A stretch of 58,066 nt of DNA from assembly GCA_041940385.1 (NCBI GenBank), contig JBGTSD010000009.1:1-58066 (forward strand), written 5' to 3'. This DNA comes from JACVCK01 sp041940385 (GTDB taxonomy: Bacteria; Planctomycetota; Phycisphaerae; Phycisphaerales; UBA1924). The notes beneath the pieces were generated by a model. It made no database searches and was not told the DNA's origin. It worked only from the letters and a program-made list of their open reading frames with translations. Shown in pieces: positions 43,005 to 51,950 of this stretch (position 1 is the stretch's first letter; the number at the start of each line of letters is the position of its first letter). The translations under genes were made by a program, and so were the position numbers.

Positions 43005-44942
43005 ATGTCGCTCCCGCAGCTCTCGCAGGAAGAAGTCCGCACCTGGTCCCTCGAGCAGAAGGACCGCTGGTGGCTCGAGAACGTCTTCAAGGGCGACATG
43101 CCGCAGCTCACCCTGCGCTCCGGCATCACCGGCTTCCTCCTCGGCGGCATCCTCTCCGCCACCAACCTGTATGTCGGCGCCAAGACGGGCTGGACGCTCG
43201 GCGTCGGCATCACCTCCGTCATCCTTGCCTTCGCGTTCTATAAGGTCCTGGCGCAGATCGGCCTCGGCAAGGAGTTCACGCTCCTCGAGAACAACTGCAT
43301 GCAGTCGATCGCCACCGCGGCCGGCTACATGACCGCGCCCCTCATCTCCTCGCTCCCCGCCTACATGATCGTCACCGGGACCGAGCTGACCTGGGGCGTC
43401 ATCTTCCCGTGGATCGTCATCGTCGCCATCCTCGGCGTGCTCTTCGCCTTCCCGCTCAAGAAACGGTTCATCAACGACGAGCAGCATCCGTTCCCGGAGG
43501 GTCGCGCCTGCGGTGTGGTCATGCACACGCTGCACGCCGGCGACGCCGCGGCCGGCATCTTCAAGGCCAAGCTCCTCGCCGCCGCCGCGCTCGGCGCCGC
43601 GCTGATCAAGTTCTTGCAGGCCGACGGCATCATGCGCTTCGTCCAGCGCACGCCCGAGGGCGAGGCGCCGCTCACCTTCTGGCACTACTTCGACGATCCC
43701 TACTACTGGTTCGCCGAACGTGGCCTGGCGCCGATCCCCGGCATCAACGGCGTGCCTCTTCCCGAGCTCACGATCCGGCCGGAGATCGATCTCGCGATGA
43801 TCGGCGCGGGCGGGCTCATGGGCATCCGCACCGGCGTGTCGCTCCTCATCGGCGCCGTCATCCACTTCGCCATCCTTGCGCCCTGGGCGATCCAGAATGG
43901 CGACATCGAGGGCGCCGTGCTGGCCAACGGCGAGATCGCCTACGGCTTCCGGCGCATTACTGCGTGGGGCCTCTGGTGCGGCGTCACCATGATGACCGTC
44001 GCGTCGCTCCTGGCCTTCTTCTCCAAGCCGCAGATCATCTTCTCCGCGTTCGCGGGCATGCTCGGCAAGAAGAAGGAGGGCAGCGACGTCCTCAAGCACA
44101 TCGAGCTGCCGATGAGCGTGTTCGTGATCGGCATCCCGATCCTCGGCGCCATCGTCGTCTTCATGGCCAACCGCTTCTTCGACGTGTCCTACGTCCACGG
44201 CATCATCGCCATCCCCCTGGTCTTCATCTTCACGCTCATCGGCGTCAACTCCACCGCGCTGACGTCCATCACTCCGACCGGCGCGCTCGGCAAGCTGACC
44301 CAGCTCACCTACGGCGTCATCGCCCCGCAGAACATCAAGACCAACATCGCCTCCGCCGCGATCACCGCCGAGGTCTCGTCCAACGCGTCGAACCTGCTGA
44401 TGGACATCAAACCCGGCTACATGCTCGGCGCCAAGCCGCGCCAGCAGGCGATCGGGCACGTCATCGGCATCATCGCCGGCGGCCTCGCGGCCGTGCCGCT
44501 CTTCAACATCCTGTTCATGCGCGAAGGCATCGCGGGCATGCAGAGCGATGAGTTCCCGATGCCCGCCGTGTCGGTGTGGACCGCCGTCGCCGAGATTCTG
44601 ACGCAGGGCGTCAACACGCTGCCCGAGAGCGCCAAGCACATCGCCATCGGCGGCGCGATCGTCGGCCTGCTGCTCGAGATCGTGCGCATCGCGACCAAGC
44701 ACAAGTTCCCGCTCTCGCCCGTCGCGATCGGCCTGGCCTTCGTGATCCCGTTCTCCACGTGCTTCGCGATGTTCCTCGGCTCGTTCATCTTCTGGGCGGC
44801 CGGGCGCATCTTCCGCAAGCCGGAGACGACCGGTCACCGCGTCTGGGTCGATTCGTACGAACCGATCTGCGCCGGCATCATCGCGGGCGCCGCGATCGTC
44901 GGCATCGGAGACGCCCTGGTGGTCGCGTTCCTGCTCGACTGA
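43005..44942 (+). CDS. OPT-family oligopeptide transporter
   Basis: A 645-residue inner-membrane transporter of the OPT superfamily, which imports oligopeptides or metal chelates by proton symport. About 14-16 hydrophobic segments are seen. The family opening QLTLRSGITGFLLGGILSA followed by TNLYVGAKTGWTLGVGITS is diagnostic, and GSGCQSIA-like NNCMQSIATAAGYM, HPFPEGRACGVVM and LTQLTYGVIAPQNI follow in the usual order. The start is ATG 43005, with AAGGAG 11 nt upstream; the GTG at 42993 overlaps the ribosome site. It is a single gene with no obvious partner. Confidence 0.93.
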   Translation: MSLPQLSQEEVRTWSLEQKDRWWLENVFKGDMPQLTLRSGITGFLLGGILSATNLYVGAKTGWTLGVGITSVILAFAFYKVLAQIGLGKEFTLLENNCMQSIATAAGYMTAPLISSLPAYMIVTGTELTWGVIFPWIVIVAILGVLFAFPLKKRFINDEQHPFPEGRACGVVMHTLHAGDAAAGIFKAKLLAAAALGAALIKFLQADGIMRFVQRTPEGEAPLTFWHYFDDPYYWFAERGLAPIPGINGVPLPELTIRPEIDLAMIGAGGLMGIRTGVSLLIGAVIHFAILAPWAIQNGDIEGAVLANGEIAYGFRRITAWGLWCGVTMMTVASLLAFFSKPQIIFSAFAGMLGKKKEGSDVLKHIELPMSVFVIGIPILGAIVVFMANRFFDVSYVHGIIAIPLVFIFTLIGVNSTALTSITPTGALGKLTQLTYGVIAPQNIKTNIASAAITAEVSSNASNLLMDIKPGYMLGAKPRQQAIGHVIGIIAGGLAAVPLFNILFMREGIAGMQSDEFPMPAVSVWTAVAEILTQGVNTLPESAKHIAIGGAIVGLLLEIVRIATKHKFPLSPVAIGLAFVIPFSTCFAMFLGSFIFWAAGRIFRKPETTGHRVWVDSYEPICAGIIAGAAIVGIGDALVVAFLLD

Positions 44943-45007
44943 CCGGAGCCGTCTGGGACACGAAATAACCGCTCCGCTCCGCCGTTGAACCTCGGAGACC
45001 AGCCATC

Positions 45008-45032
45008 CGCGCCGGCGGCTCGCGCCGGCGCG
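45008..45032. repeat. 9-bp inverted repeat just upstream of the first peroxidase ribosome site
   Basis: CGCGCCGGC and GCCGGCGCG pair around a 7-nt loop. It is 2 nt before the CGAGGAG ribosome site of the gene at 45047. It could form an mRNA hairpin in the 5' UTR; no T-tract follows, so a terminator for the OPT gene is unlikely. Confidence 0.35.
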
Positions 45033-45046
45033 TCCGAGGAGTTCCC

Positions 45047-46810
45047 ATGATGCGCCTCGCCGCCGCGCTCTGCGCGATCGTGCTCGCCGTCCCCGCGCTC
45101 GCTCAGCCCGGCCCGCTCCCGCCCCCGCCCGTCCCGCCGCAGAACCCCATCACCGAGGCCAAGCGCGTCCTCGGCAAGGCGCTCTTCTGGGACGAGCAGC
45201 TCTCCTCCGACAACACCACGGCCTGCGGCACGTGCCACATCCCGGACTTCGGCGGCGTCGATCCGCGCACCGCCGCGCGTCATCCCGGCGCCGACAACAT
45301 CCTGAACACCGCCGACGACGTCGTCGGCTCCTTCGGCCTGATCCGCGCCGACGTCGCCGGGTCCTACGACCCCGACGAGGTCTTCTTCCTCCAGCGTCAG
45401 GTCACGCGGCGCGCCGCCAATCCGATGATCATGGCCGCGTACGCGCCGCAGCTCTTCTGGGACGGGCGCGCCTCGGGGACGTTCGTCGATCCGCAGACCG
45501 GCGCCGTGCTCATCCCGAATGGAGGCGCCCTCGAGAGCCAGGCGGCCGGCCCGCCGGTCAACGACGTCGAGATGGCGCACGAGGATCGCGACTGGGGCGC
45601 CATCGCGCACAAGATCCGACGCGATCGACCGCTCGCCCTCGCCACCGAGCTTCCGCCGGACCTGTCCGCCGCGCTCGCGAGCAACCCGACGTATCCGCAG
45701 CTCTTCCGCGCCGCGTTCGGCGATGCGGAGATCACCGGCGCGCGCATTGCCTTTGCGCTCGCCACCTATCAACGCACGCTCGTGCCGAATCAGTCGCCCC
45801 ACGACCTCAACCAGCTCACGCCCCAGCAGCTCGCGGGACGCAACACGTTCCAGGCCTCGCGCTGCGCGATCTGTCACGCCGGGCCGACGTTCACCAATCA
45901 GACCTTCCGCGTCATCGGCGTGCGCCATTTCACGGAGGATCAGGGCCGGCGCGAGGTCACGGGCCTCTTCGGCGATCGTGGGCGCTTCAAGGTCCCGACG
46001 CTTCGCAACGTCGGGCTGAAACCCAACTTCATGCACAACGGCCAACTCACCACGCTGAACCAGGTCCTCGACTTCTACGCCAACGCCAACGGCCAGCAGC
46101 AGTTCCCCGAGAACCTCGATCCGCTGCTGCCCGTGCCCATCCTGCCGCCGCAGCGAGCCAATCTCATCGACTTCATCGCCAACGGCCTGACCGATCCGCG
46201 CGTGCGCGACGGACTCTTCCCGTTCGATCGTCCCACGCTCGCGTCCGAACGCATCGAGACACGTCCGGAGCTGATCGGTGCGGGCGTTCCCGGCGCCGGC
46301 GCCGTCACGCCGCGCATGATTGCGCTCGATCCCACCGCCATCGGCTCCGACGCGTTCCGACTCGGCCTCGACGATGCGCTCCCCGGCGCACAGGCGTTCA
46401 TGGCGATCTCGTCCCAGTCGCCAAGCGGCGATGTGCTCGAAGCGGAGTCAATCGTCGGACCGTTCACCGTCGGCGCCGCGGGCCACGCCACGTTCCACTA
46501 CCCCGTTCCACCCGACGCCACGCTGCTCAACACCACCACCTGGTTCCAGTGGCGCATCACGGACCCGAGCGCATCGGGCGGCGTCGCGCTCTCTCCCATC
46601 GCCGCGGCCACGTGGTTCTGCGGCGAGTGCGAGACGATCTGCCTTGCCGACATCGACGCGGACGGCCAGATCGGCTTCACGGACCTCAACCAGCTCCTTG
46701 ACCAGTACCAGGCCGCGGGACTGGGCTTCTCGGCCGACCTCGATGGCGACGGCGACGTGGACTTTGCGGACCTGAATTTGCTCCTCGGGGCGTTCAATCA
46801 GCCGTGCTAG
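45047..46810 (+). CDS. Secreted di-heme cytochrome c peroxidase (MauG/CCP type) with dockerin tail
   Basis: A 587-residue exported di-heme peroxidase. The signal peptide covers residues 1-19. NPITEAKRVLGKALFWDEQL followed by CGTCH (60-64) is the first c-heme site, and CAICH (273-277) is the second. The core continues with KVPTLRNVGLKPNFMHNGQ, where FKVPTLRNV is the family signature, and LIDFIANGLTDPRV. Bacterial CCPs reduce H2O2 with electrons from cytochrome c, or modify peptides as in MauG. A further beta-rich domain (about 400-530) ends in ECETICLAD, then the dockerin-like doublet at 532-587, ending in Cys. Its neighbour is a close paralogue 84 nt downstream. Confidence 0.93.
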   Translation: MMRLAAALCAIVLAVPALAQPGPLPPPPVPPQNPITEAKRVLGKALFWDEQLSSDNTTACGTCHIPDFGGVDPRTAARHPGADNILNTADDVVGSFGLIRADVAGSYDPDEVFFLQRQVTRRAANPMIMAAYAPQLFWDGRASGTFVDPQTGAVLIPNGGALESQAAGPPVNDVEMAHEDRDWGAIAHKIRRDRPLALATELPPDLSAALASNPTYPQLFRAAFGDAEITGARIAFALATYQRTLVPNQSPHDLNQLTPQQLAGRNTFQASRCAICHAGPTFTNQTFRVIGVRHFTEDQGRREVTGLFGDRGRFKVPTLRNVGLKPNFMHNGQLTTLNQVLDFYANANGQQQFPENLDPLLPVPILPPQRANLIDFIANGLTDPRVRDGLFPFDRPTLASERIETRPELIGAGVPGAGAVTPRMIALDPTAIGSDAFRLGLDDALPGAQAFMAISSQSPSGDVLEAESIVGPFTVGAAGHATFHYPVPPDATLLNTTTWFQWRITDPSASGGVALSPIAAATWFCGECETICLADIDADGQIGFTDLNQLLDQYQAAGLGFSADLDGDGDVDFADLNLLLGAFNQPC

Positions 46811-46894
46811 CGGCCCGAAGCGCGCCATAATGGAGGGTCAGCCCAGCCCGGCCCCGCGGCGCCGGGCACGACCTCCACCGAGGAGACCAGGCCA

Positions 46895-48655
46895 GTGCGG
46901 CATCGCGCTCTCGCTCTTGCTTCCCTCGCGCTTACCGCGACGGCGTTCGCGCAACCCCTCCCGCCGCCTGTCGTCCCGTCCGAGAACCCGATCACCGAGC
47001 CCAAGCGCGTCCTCGGCAAGATCCTCTTCTGGGACGAGCAGCTCTCCTCCGACAACACCGTCGCCTGCGGCACGTGCCACCAGCCGCGCACCGGCGGCGT
47101 CGATCCCCGCCCTGCGATTCACCCCGGCTTCGACGGGATCTACCAGACCGCGGACGACGTCAAGGGATCCTTCGGCATCATCCGCGCCAACGCGAACGGC
47201 GCCTACGACGAGGACGGCACGTTCTTCCTCCAGCGCCAGGTCACGCCGCGCACCACCAACTCGATGATCATGGCCGCGTACCTCCAGTTCCTCTTCTGGG
47301 ACGGACGCGCGCGCGACAAGTTCACCGATCCGGATTCCGGCGCAGTGCTCATCCAGACCCGCGGCGCCCTCGAGAGCCAGGCCGTCGAGCCGCCGCTGGC
47401 CGAAAACGAGATGGCGCACGAGGCGCGCGACTGGGGCGCGATCGCGCACAAGATCCGGCGCGATCGCCCGCTCGCGCTCGCCACCAACATCCCGCCGGAC
47501 CTGCAGGCCGTTCTGTCGACGAACCCGACGTACCCGATGCTCTTCAAGGCGGCGTTCGGCGACCCCGACATCACCGCGGCGCGCATCGCGTTCGCCATGG
47601 CGACCTACCAGCGCACGCTCGTGCCGAATCAGGCGCCGGCCGACGTCGGCGGTCTGACGCCCGCGCAGCAGTCGGGGCGCACCACGCTGCACAACTCCGC
47701 GTGCGTGAACTGCCACGTCCCGCCGCAGTACACGTTCCCCGACTTCTTCAACATCGGCCTCCGCCCCTGGCAGGAAGACCCGGGGCGCATGAGCGTCACC
47801 GGCGCGTTCCACGAGCGCGGGCGCTTCAAGCCCGCCACGCTGCGCAACGCCGGTTTGAAGCCCCACTTCATGCACACCGGCCAGTTCACCACGCTCGAGC
47901 AGGTGCTCGAGTTCTACGGCAACTCGTCGATGCAGTTCCAGGACAACCTCGATACGTTCCTGCCCGTGGTCATCACCGGCACGGCGCGCGCGAACGTCAT
48001 CGACTTCATCCGCAACGGCCTCACCGACCCGCGCGTGCGCGACGGGCTCTTCCCCTTCGATCGACCGACGCTCGCCACCGAGCGCCCGGACGCCACGCCG
48101 CTGCTGATCGGCGACGGCGTCGCGGGGACCGGCGGCTTCACGCCGTTCATGATCGCGCTCGATCCGAGCGCCATCGGCTCCGACGCGTTCCGCCTCGGCC
48201 TCGACGATGCGCTCGCCGGCACGCACGCGTTCATGGCGATCTCGAGCCAGCCGCCCGTTGGCGGCGTACTCGCGCCCGAGCAGCTCGTCGGCCCGATCTC
48301 GACCGAGGGCACAACGCCCGGCACGGGCTTCGCCACGTTCCACTATCCGATCCCGCCCGATGCGCTCCTGAACGGGACCGTGCGGTACTTCCAGTGGCGC
48401 ATCAACGACGCCGCGGCGCCCGGCGGCGTCGCGCTCTCGCAGGTCGCCCGCGCCACGTTCTTCTGCGGCGAGTGCGAGACCATCTGCCTCGCCGACCTCG
48501 ACGCCGACGGCGAAGTCGGCTTCGGCGACCTCAATATCCTCCTCGATCAGTACAACGCCGTGGGGCTGGGCTTCGCTGGCGACATCGACGGCGACGGCGA
48601 AGTGGACTTCGCGGATCTGAACCTGCTGCTGAGCGCGTTCAATCAGCCCTGCTGA
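46895..48655 (+). CDS. Second secreted di-heme cytochrome c peroxidase with dockerin tail (paralogue)
   Basis: A 586-residue paralogue of the gene at 45047. The start is GTG at 46895, following GAGGAGACC, and gives a signal peptide to about residue 19. The heme sites are CGTCH (58-62) and CVNCH (270-274). FKPATLRNAGLKPHFMH replaces FKVPTLRNV. The beta-rich domain and the dockerin-like doublet (531-586) match the first copy, including the ECETICLAD start and the final FNQPC. The similarity from leader to tail indicates a tandem duplication that kept all domains. Main differences lie in the second heme neighbourhood (HVPPQYTFPDFFNIG), so the two may prefer different partners. Confidence 0.93.
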   Translation: MRHRALALASLALTATAFAQPLPPPVVPSENPITEPKRVLGKILFWDEQLSSDNTVACGTCHQPRTGGVDPRPAIHPGFDGIYQTADDVKGSFGIIRANANGAYDEDGTFFLQRQVTPRTTNSMIMAAYLQFLFWDGRARDKFTDPDSGAVLIQTRGALESQAVEPPLAENEMAHEARDWGAIAHKIRRDRPLALATNIPPDLQAVLSTNPTYPMLFKAAFGDPDITAARIAFAMATYQRTLVPNQAPADVGGLTPAQQSGRTTLHNSACVNCHVPPQYTFPDFFNIGLRPWQEDPGRMSVTGAFHERGRFKPATLRNAGLKPHFMHTGQFTTLEQVLEFYGNSSMQFQDNLDTFLPVVITGTARANVIDFIRNGLTDPRVRDGLFPFDRPTLATERPDATPLLIGDGVAGTGGFTPFMIALDPSAIGSDAFRLGLDDALAGTHAFMAISSQPPVGGVLAPEQLVGPISTEGTTPGTGFATFHYPIPPDALLNGTVRYFQWRINDAAAPGGVALSQVARATFFCGECETICLADLDADGEVGFGDLNILLDQYNAVGLGFAGDIDGDGEVDFADLNLLLSAFNQPC

Positions 48656-48685
48656 TTTGTCGGCTGGGGCCGCTATCCTCCCCCC

Positions 48686-50263
48686 ATGACCCCAGCCACC
48701 GCATCCGCGCCCGCCAAAGCCCATCCCGTCCTCCAGCGGCTCGGCCTGCTCGATGACCCACGCGTCGTCGGCGCCGACAAGGCCGGAGCAGGCACGGTGA
48801 CCACCGACAACCCCGCGACCGGCGAGCCGCTCGCGGCCGTCAAGCTCCAGTCGAAGGCCGACTACGAGAAGACCGTCGAACGCGCCATGCTCGTGCAGAA
48901 GGAATGGGCCCTCTGCCCCGCCCCGCTGCGCGGCGAGATCGTGCGGCGCCTGGGCCTGAAGTTCCGCGAGCACAAGGACGACCTCGGCGCCCTCGTCACC
49001 CTTGAGATGGGCAAGATCCTCCCCGAGGGCAAGGGCGAGGTGCAGGAGTGCGTGGACATCGCCGACTTCGCCGTCGGCCTCTCGCGCCAGCTCTACGGAT
49101 TGACCATGCCCTCCGAGCGCGCGAGCCACCGCATGTTCGAGCAGTGGCGGCCCCTCGGCACGATCGGCATCATCACCGCGTTCAACTTCCCCGTCGCCGT
49201 GTGGGCGTGGAACGCGATGCTCGCCGCGGTCTGCGGCGACGCGATGATCTGGAAGCCCTCGCTCATGACGCCGCTCTGTGCGATCGCGATGAACCGCCTC
49301 GCGCACGACGTGATGCGCGAGCAGGACGTGTTCACGCCGAAGCACGGCAAGGCGGAGGATGTCTTCTCGCTGGTGATCGGCGCCGACGACGAAGTCGGCG
49401 AGACGATGATCCGCGACAGGCGCCTGCCGCTGATCAGCGCGACGGGCTCCTGCCGCATGGGCCGGCACGTCGGCAAGGTCGTCGCGGAGCGGCTGGGGCG
49501 CTCGCTGCTCGAATTGGGCGGCAACAACGCGATCATCCTGATGCCCGACGCGGACATGAACCTCGCGGTGCGGGCCGTGCTCTTCGGCGCCGTGGGCACG
49601 GCGGGCCAGCGCTGCACGACGACGCGCCGGCTCCTCTGCGTCGGCGGCGCGGAGAAGCAGGTCATCGATCAGCTCGTCAAGGGCTACAAGTCCGTGCCGA
49701 TCGGCGACCCGATGCAGAGCGGCACGCTCATGGGGCCGCTGATCAACCAGCGCTCCGTGGACGCGATGCGCCACGCCATCGAGAGCGCGACCAAGGAGGG
49801 CTGCGAGGTCCTCTGCGGCGGGCTTCCGGGCCTCGACCGCTTCAAGGGCAAGCCCGGCAACTTCGTCGAGCCGACCATCATCCGCGTTCCCAAGGGCAAG
49901 GTGCCGAAGATCACCCTCGAGGAGACCTTCGCGCCGGTCCTCTACGTCTTCTCGGTGGACAACATCGAAGAGGCCATGACGCTCCACAACGGCGTCGATC
50001 AGGGGCTCTCCAGCGCCATCTTCACGGACTCGCTGCGCTCGGCGGAGCGGTTCCTCGCGGAGAACGGCTCGGACTGCGGCATCGCGAACGTCAACATCGG
50101 GACCTCCGGCGCCGAGATCGGCGGGGCGTTCGGCGGCGAGAAGGACACCGGCGGCGGGCGCGAGTCCGGGTCGGACTCCTGGAAGGCGTACATGCGTCGC
50201 CAGACCTGCACCGTGAACTACGGAAAGGACCTGCCGCTGGCCCAGGGCATCCAGTTCGGCTGA
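48686..50263 (+). CDS. Aldehyde dehydrogenase, ALDH7/antiquitin-like
   Basis: A 525-residue NAD(P)-dependent aldehyde dehydrogenase. The ALDH7 (alpha-aminoadipic semialdehyde dehydrogenase) pattern is seen in GTIGIITAFNFPVAVWAWN, AMIWKPSLMTPL, ATGSCRMGRHV, the catalytic Glu in LLELGGNNAI and the catalytic Cys in GTAGQRCTTTRRL. The family acts in lysine catabolism or osmolyte metabolism; the substrate here is inferred only from the motif. ATG 48686 begins 30 nt after the second peroxidase stop, and no other start fits the conserved N-terminus. No lysine-degradation gene is adjacent. Confidence 0.92.
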   Translation: MTPATASAPAKAHPVLQRLGLLDDPRVVGADKAGAGTVTTDNPATGEPLAAVKLQSKADYEKTVERAMLVQKEWALCPAPLRGEIVRRLGLKFREHKDDLGALVTLEMGKILPEGKGEVQECVDIADFAVGLSRQLYGLTMPSERASHRMFEQWRPLGTIGIITAFNFPVAVWAWNAMLAAVCGDAMIWKPSLMTPLCAIAMNRLAHDVMREQDVFTPKHGKAEDVFSLVIGADDEVGETMIRDRRLPLISATGSCRMGRHVGKVVAERLGRSLLELGGNNAIILMPDADMNLAVRAVLFGAVGTAGQRCTTTRRLLCVGGAEKQVIDQLVKGYKSVPIGDPMQSGTLMGPLINQRSVDAMRHAIESATKEGCEVLCGGLPGLDRFKGKPGNFVEPTIIRVPKGKVPKITLEETFAPVLYVFSVDNIEEAMTLHNGVDQGLSSAIFTDSLRSAERFLAENGSDCGIANVNIGTSGAEIGGAFGGEKDTGGGRESGSDSWKAYMRRQTCTVNYGKDLPLAQGIQFG

Positions 50264-50480
50264 GCCCACGGAGCGGCCGACGGTGCGTCCGATAGGGCGC
50301 TGACCCGGCCAGATGCCCGACAGGGAATGCTTTCCGGGGGTCACCCGTTGAGATTCCCGTCATCACGGGCGATACTTGGCGAACCGGACACGGGTCCGGA
50401 GAGTCTGAATGACCAGAATCGGGCGGCGGGCCGCGGCCCCGCGCCGTTGAACCACGATCACCGAACCTGCGGAGCTCCTC

Positions 50481-51428
50481 ATGAAGAAGATGACCCGACT
50501 CGGCGCCATTTCCTCCACGCTGCTCATCGGCATCGCGACCGGCGGCGGCCTCTTGGCGGGCGGCGCGATGCTGCTCACCGGAACAACGCCTTGCGAGCTG
50601 ATGGCCGCGTGCGACACGAAGACCAACGCGACGCAGGTCTCGAACACGACGGGCGGCTGCCCGATCTCCGGCGCCGCCCAGACGGTGGCGAACAAGACGG
50701 AGAAGGCCGGCGGCTGCTGCGCCGACAAGACGGGCGCCGCGGCGACGACCGTGGCGAACACCGAGAAGGCCGAAAGCGCCGACGCCGCGAAGACCGCGTG
50801 CGCCGAGGGCGCGAAGGCGACGACCGTGGCGAACACGGCGAAGACCGACGACTGCTGCGCGACCAAGGTCACGACGACCGCGGCGATGGCGAACGCGGCG
50901 AAGGCCGACTGCCCCGCGGACATCAAGGCCGCGTGCGACACGCTCAAGGCCCAGACCGTCGCCAACGGCGGCGCGGCGACGTGCCCCGAGTCGATGAAGG
51001 TTGCGTGCGCCGCGGCGAAGGCCGGCGCGGCGCAGACGGTCGCGAACACCGAGAAGGCCGCGTCGGGCTGCTGCGCCACGAAGGCCGCGGCGGTGACGGC
51101 CGCCGCGACGACCCCCACCTGCGCCAAGTCCGCGAAGTCCGCGGTGCGCATGGTGATGGCCGGCGGTCGCTTCCCGGTCGCGGTTCCGGTGTCGATGATC
51201 AACGCGAAGGCGACGGAGTGCACGGGCGCCGAGAAGGCGGCCTGCACGGGCGGCGCCACGGCGACGACCGTCGCGAGCGGCGAGTACGTCTGCTCGGGCG
51301 ATCCGGGCTGCGAGATCGAGGACGGCCAGGTCTGCTCGAAGGGCGAGGAGTGCCACAAGGCGACGACCGCGTCTTCGACGACGCCGAACGCGACGCCCGC
51401 CGCCGCGCCCGCCGGCGCCGGGTTCTGA
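50481..51428 (+). CDS. Exported Cys/Ala/Thr-rich repeat protein with CC motifs, unknown function
   Basis: A 315-residue protein with no family I recognise. A basic start and hydrophobic run (KKMTRLGAISSTLLIGIATG, then LLAGGAMLLTG) act as a signal peptide or anchor. The rest is dominated by Ala, Thr, Lys and Cys (21 Cys in all), with one Tyr and no Trp. Two motifs recur. One is TVANxEKA followed by GCCAxK, seen as GGCCADK, DDCCATK and SGCCATK. The other is CPxxxKxACxxxKA, seen as CPADIKAACDTLK and CPESMKVACAAAK. A C-terminal part (YVCSGDPGCEIEDG) is different. Metal binding or dense disulfides are possible guesses. The start has a GGAGCTCCTC spacer from the GCGGAG site, and a strong terminator follows. 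Confidence 0.75.
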   Translation: MKKMTRLGAISSTLLIGIATGGGLLAGGAMLLTGTTPCELMAACDTKTNATQVSNTTGGCPISGAAQTVANKTEKAGGCCADKTGAAATTVANTEKAESADAAKTACAEGAKATTVANTAKTDDCCATKVTTTAAMANAAKADCPADIKAACDTLKAQTVANGGAATCPESMKVACAAAKAGAAQTVANTEKAASGCCATKAAAVTAAATTPTCAKSAKSAVRMVMAGGRFPVAVPVSMINAKATECTGAEKAACTGGATATTVASGEYVCSGDPGCEIEDGQVCSKGEECHKATTASSTTPNATPAAAPAGAGF

Positions 51429-51460
51429 ACCCGTCCGCGTGATCGATGAGTGATTCAGAA

Positions 51461-51487
51461 CGCCCCGCTTCGGCGGGGCGATTTTTC
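51461..51487 (+). terminator. Rho-independent terminator with TTCG loop
   Basis: A perfect 8-bp stem (CGCCCCGC with GCGGGGCG) is closed by a TTCG tetraloop and followed by ATTTTTCG. It is 33 nt after the repeat-protein stop and shows that this gene ends its own transcript. Confidence 0.85.
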
Positions 51488-51528
51488 GTTGGTGCAGACG
51501 GCGGGCGGATCGGGCACAATGCCGCGCG

Positions 51529-51942
51529 ATGGCCGCGTGGCTGATCAAGACCGAGCCCTCCGAGTACTCGTGGGACGACCTCGTCCGCGAGAAGGGGACG
51601 GTGTGGCAGGGCGTGACCAACAACGCGGCGCTGCTGCACCTGCGGGGGATGAAGACGGGGGACGAGGCGTTCATCTACCACACGGGGGACGAGCGCCGGG
51701 TGGTCGGCCTGGCGAGGATCGCGAAGGGCCCTTACCCCGATCCGGACTTGGAGCCGCGGGACGAGAAGCGGGTGGTGGTGGACGTGAAGCCGCTGAAAAA
51801 AGCGAACTCGCCGGTGACGCTCGCGTCGATCAAAGCGGACGAGCGATTCGGCGAGTTCGCGCTGGTTAAGCAATCGAGACTGTCGGTGATGCCCGTGCCC
51901 GAAAAGATGGCGTCGGCCCTGAAAAAGCTGGCCGGCCTTTGA
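51529..51942 (+). CDS. EVE domain protein
   Basis: A 137-residue single EVE domain (PUA/YTH superfamily), a pocket that recognises modified bases in nucleic acids. The opening WLIKTEPSEYSWDDLVREKG is the family hallmark, followed by WQGVTNNAALLHLRGMKTGD, FIYHTGDERRVVGLARI, a VDVKPLKK strand and the closing LVKQSRLSVMPV. Bacterial stand-alone EVE proteins are widespread; some occur in defence loci, but nothing defensive is seen next to this one. ATG 51529 has no strong ribosome site. The stop overlaps the upstream part of the lipoprotein gene, whose TTG in frame falls at 51939; I use the later ATG there. Confidence 0.92.
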   Translation: MAAWLIKTEPSEYSWDDLVREKGTVWQGVTNNAALLHLRGMKTGDEAFIYHTGDERRVVGLARIAKGPYPDPDLEPRDEKRVVVDVKPLKKANSPVTLASIKADERFGEFALVKQSRLSVMPVPEKMASALKKLAGL

Positions 51943-51950
51943 GACCATTC

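Noticed and set aside
50264..50480. Riboswitch-like leader before the repeat protein
   Set aside because: A small CCGGA/TCCGG hairpin is present, but the conserved cores of known riboswitch classes (GEMM, cobalamin, TPP, SAM) are not seen.
50327..51442. 371-residue plus-strand frame overlapping the Cys-rich repeat gene
   Set aside because: Arg/Gly-rich nonsense repeats caused by reading the repeat DNA out of frame; the 50481 frame has a signal peptide and ribosome site.
51529..51942. Defence island around the EVE gene
   Set aside because: EVE proteins sometimes occur in defence loci, but the neighbours are a repeat protein, a lipoprotein and pyrophosphatase, with no nuclease or methylase.
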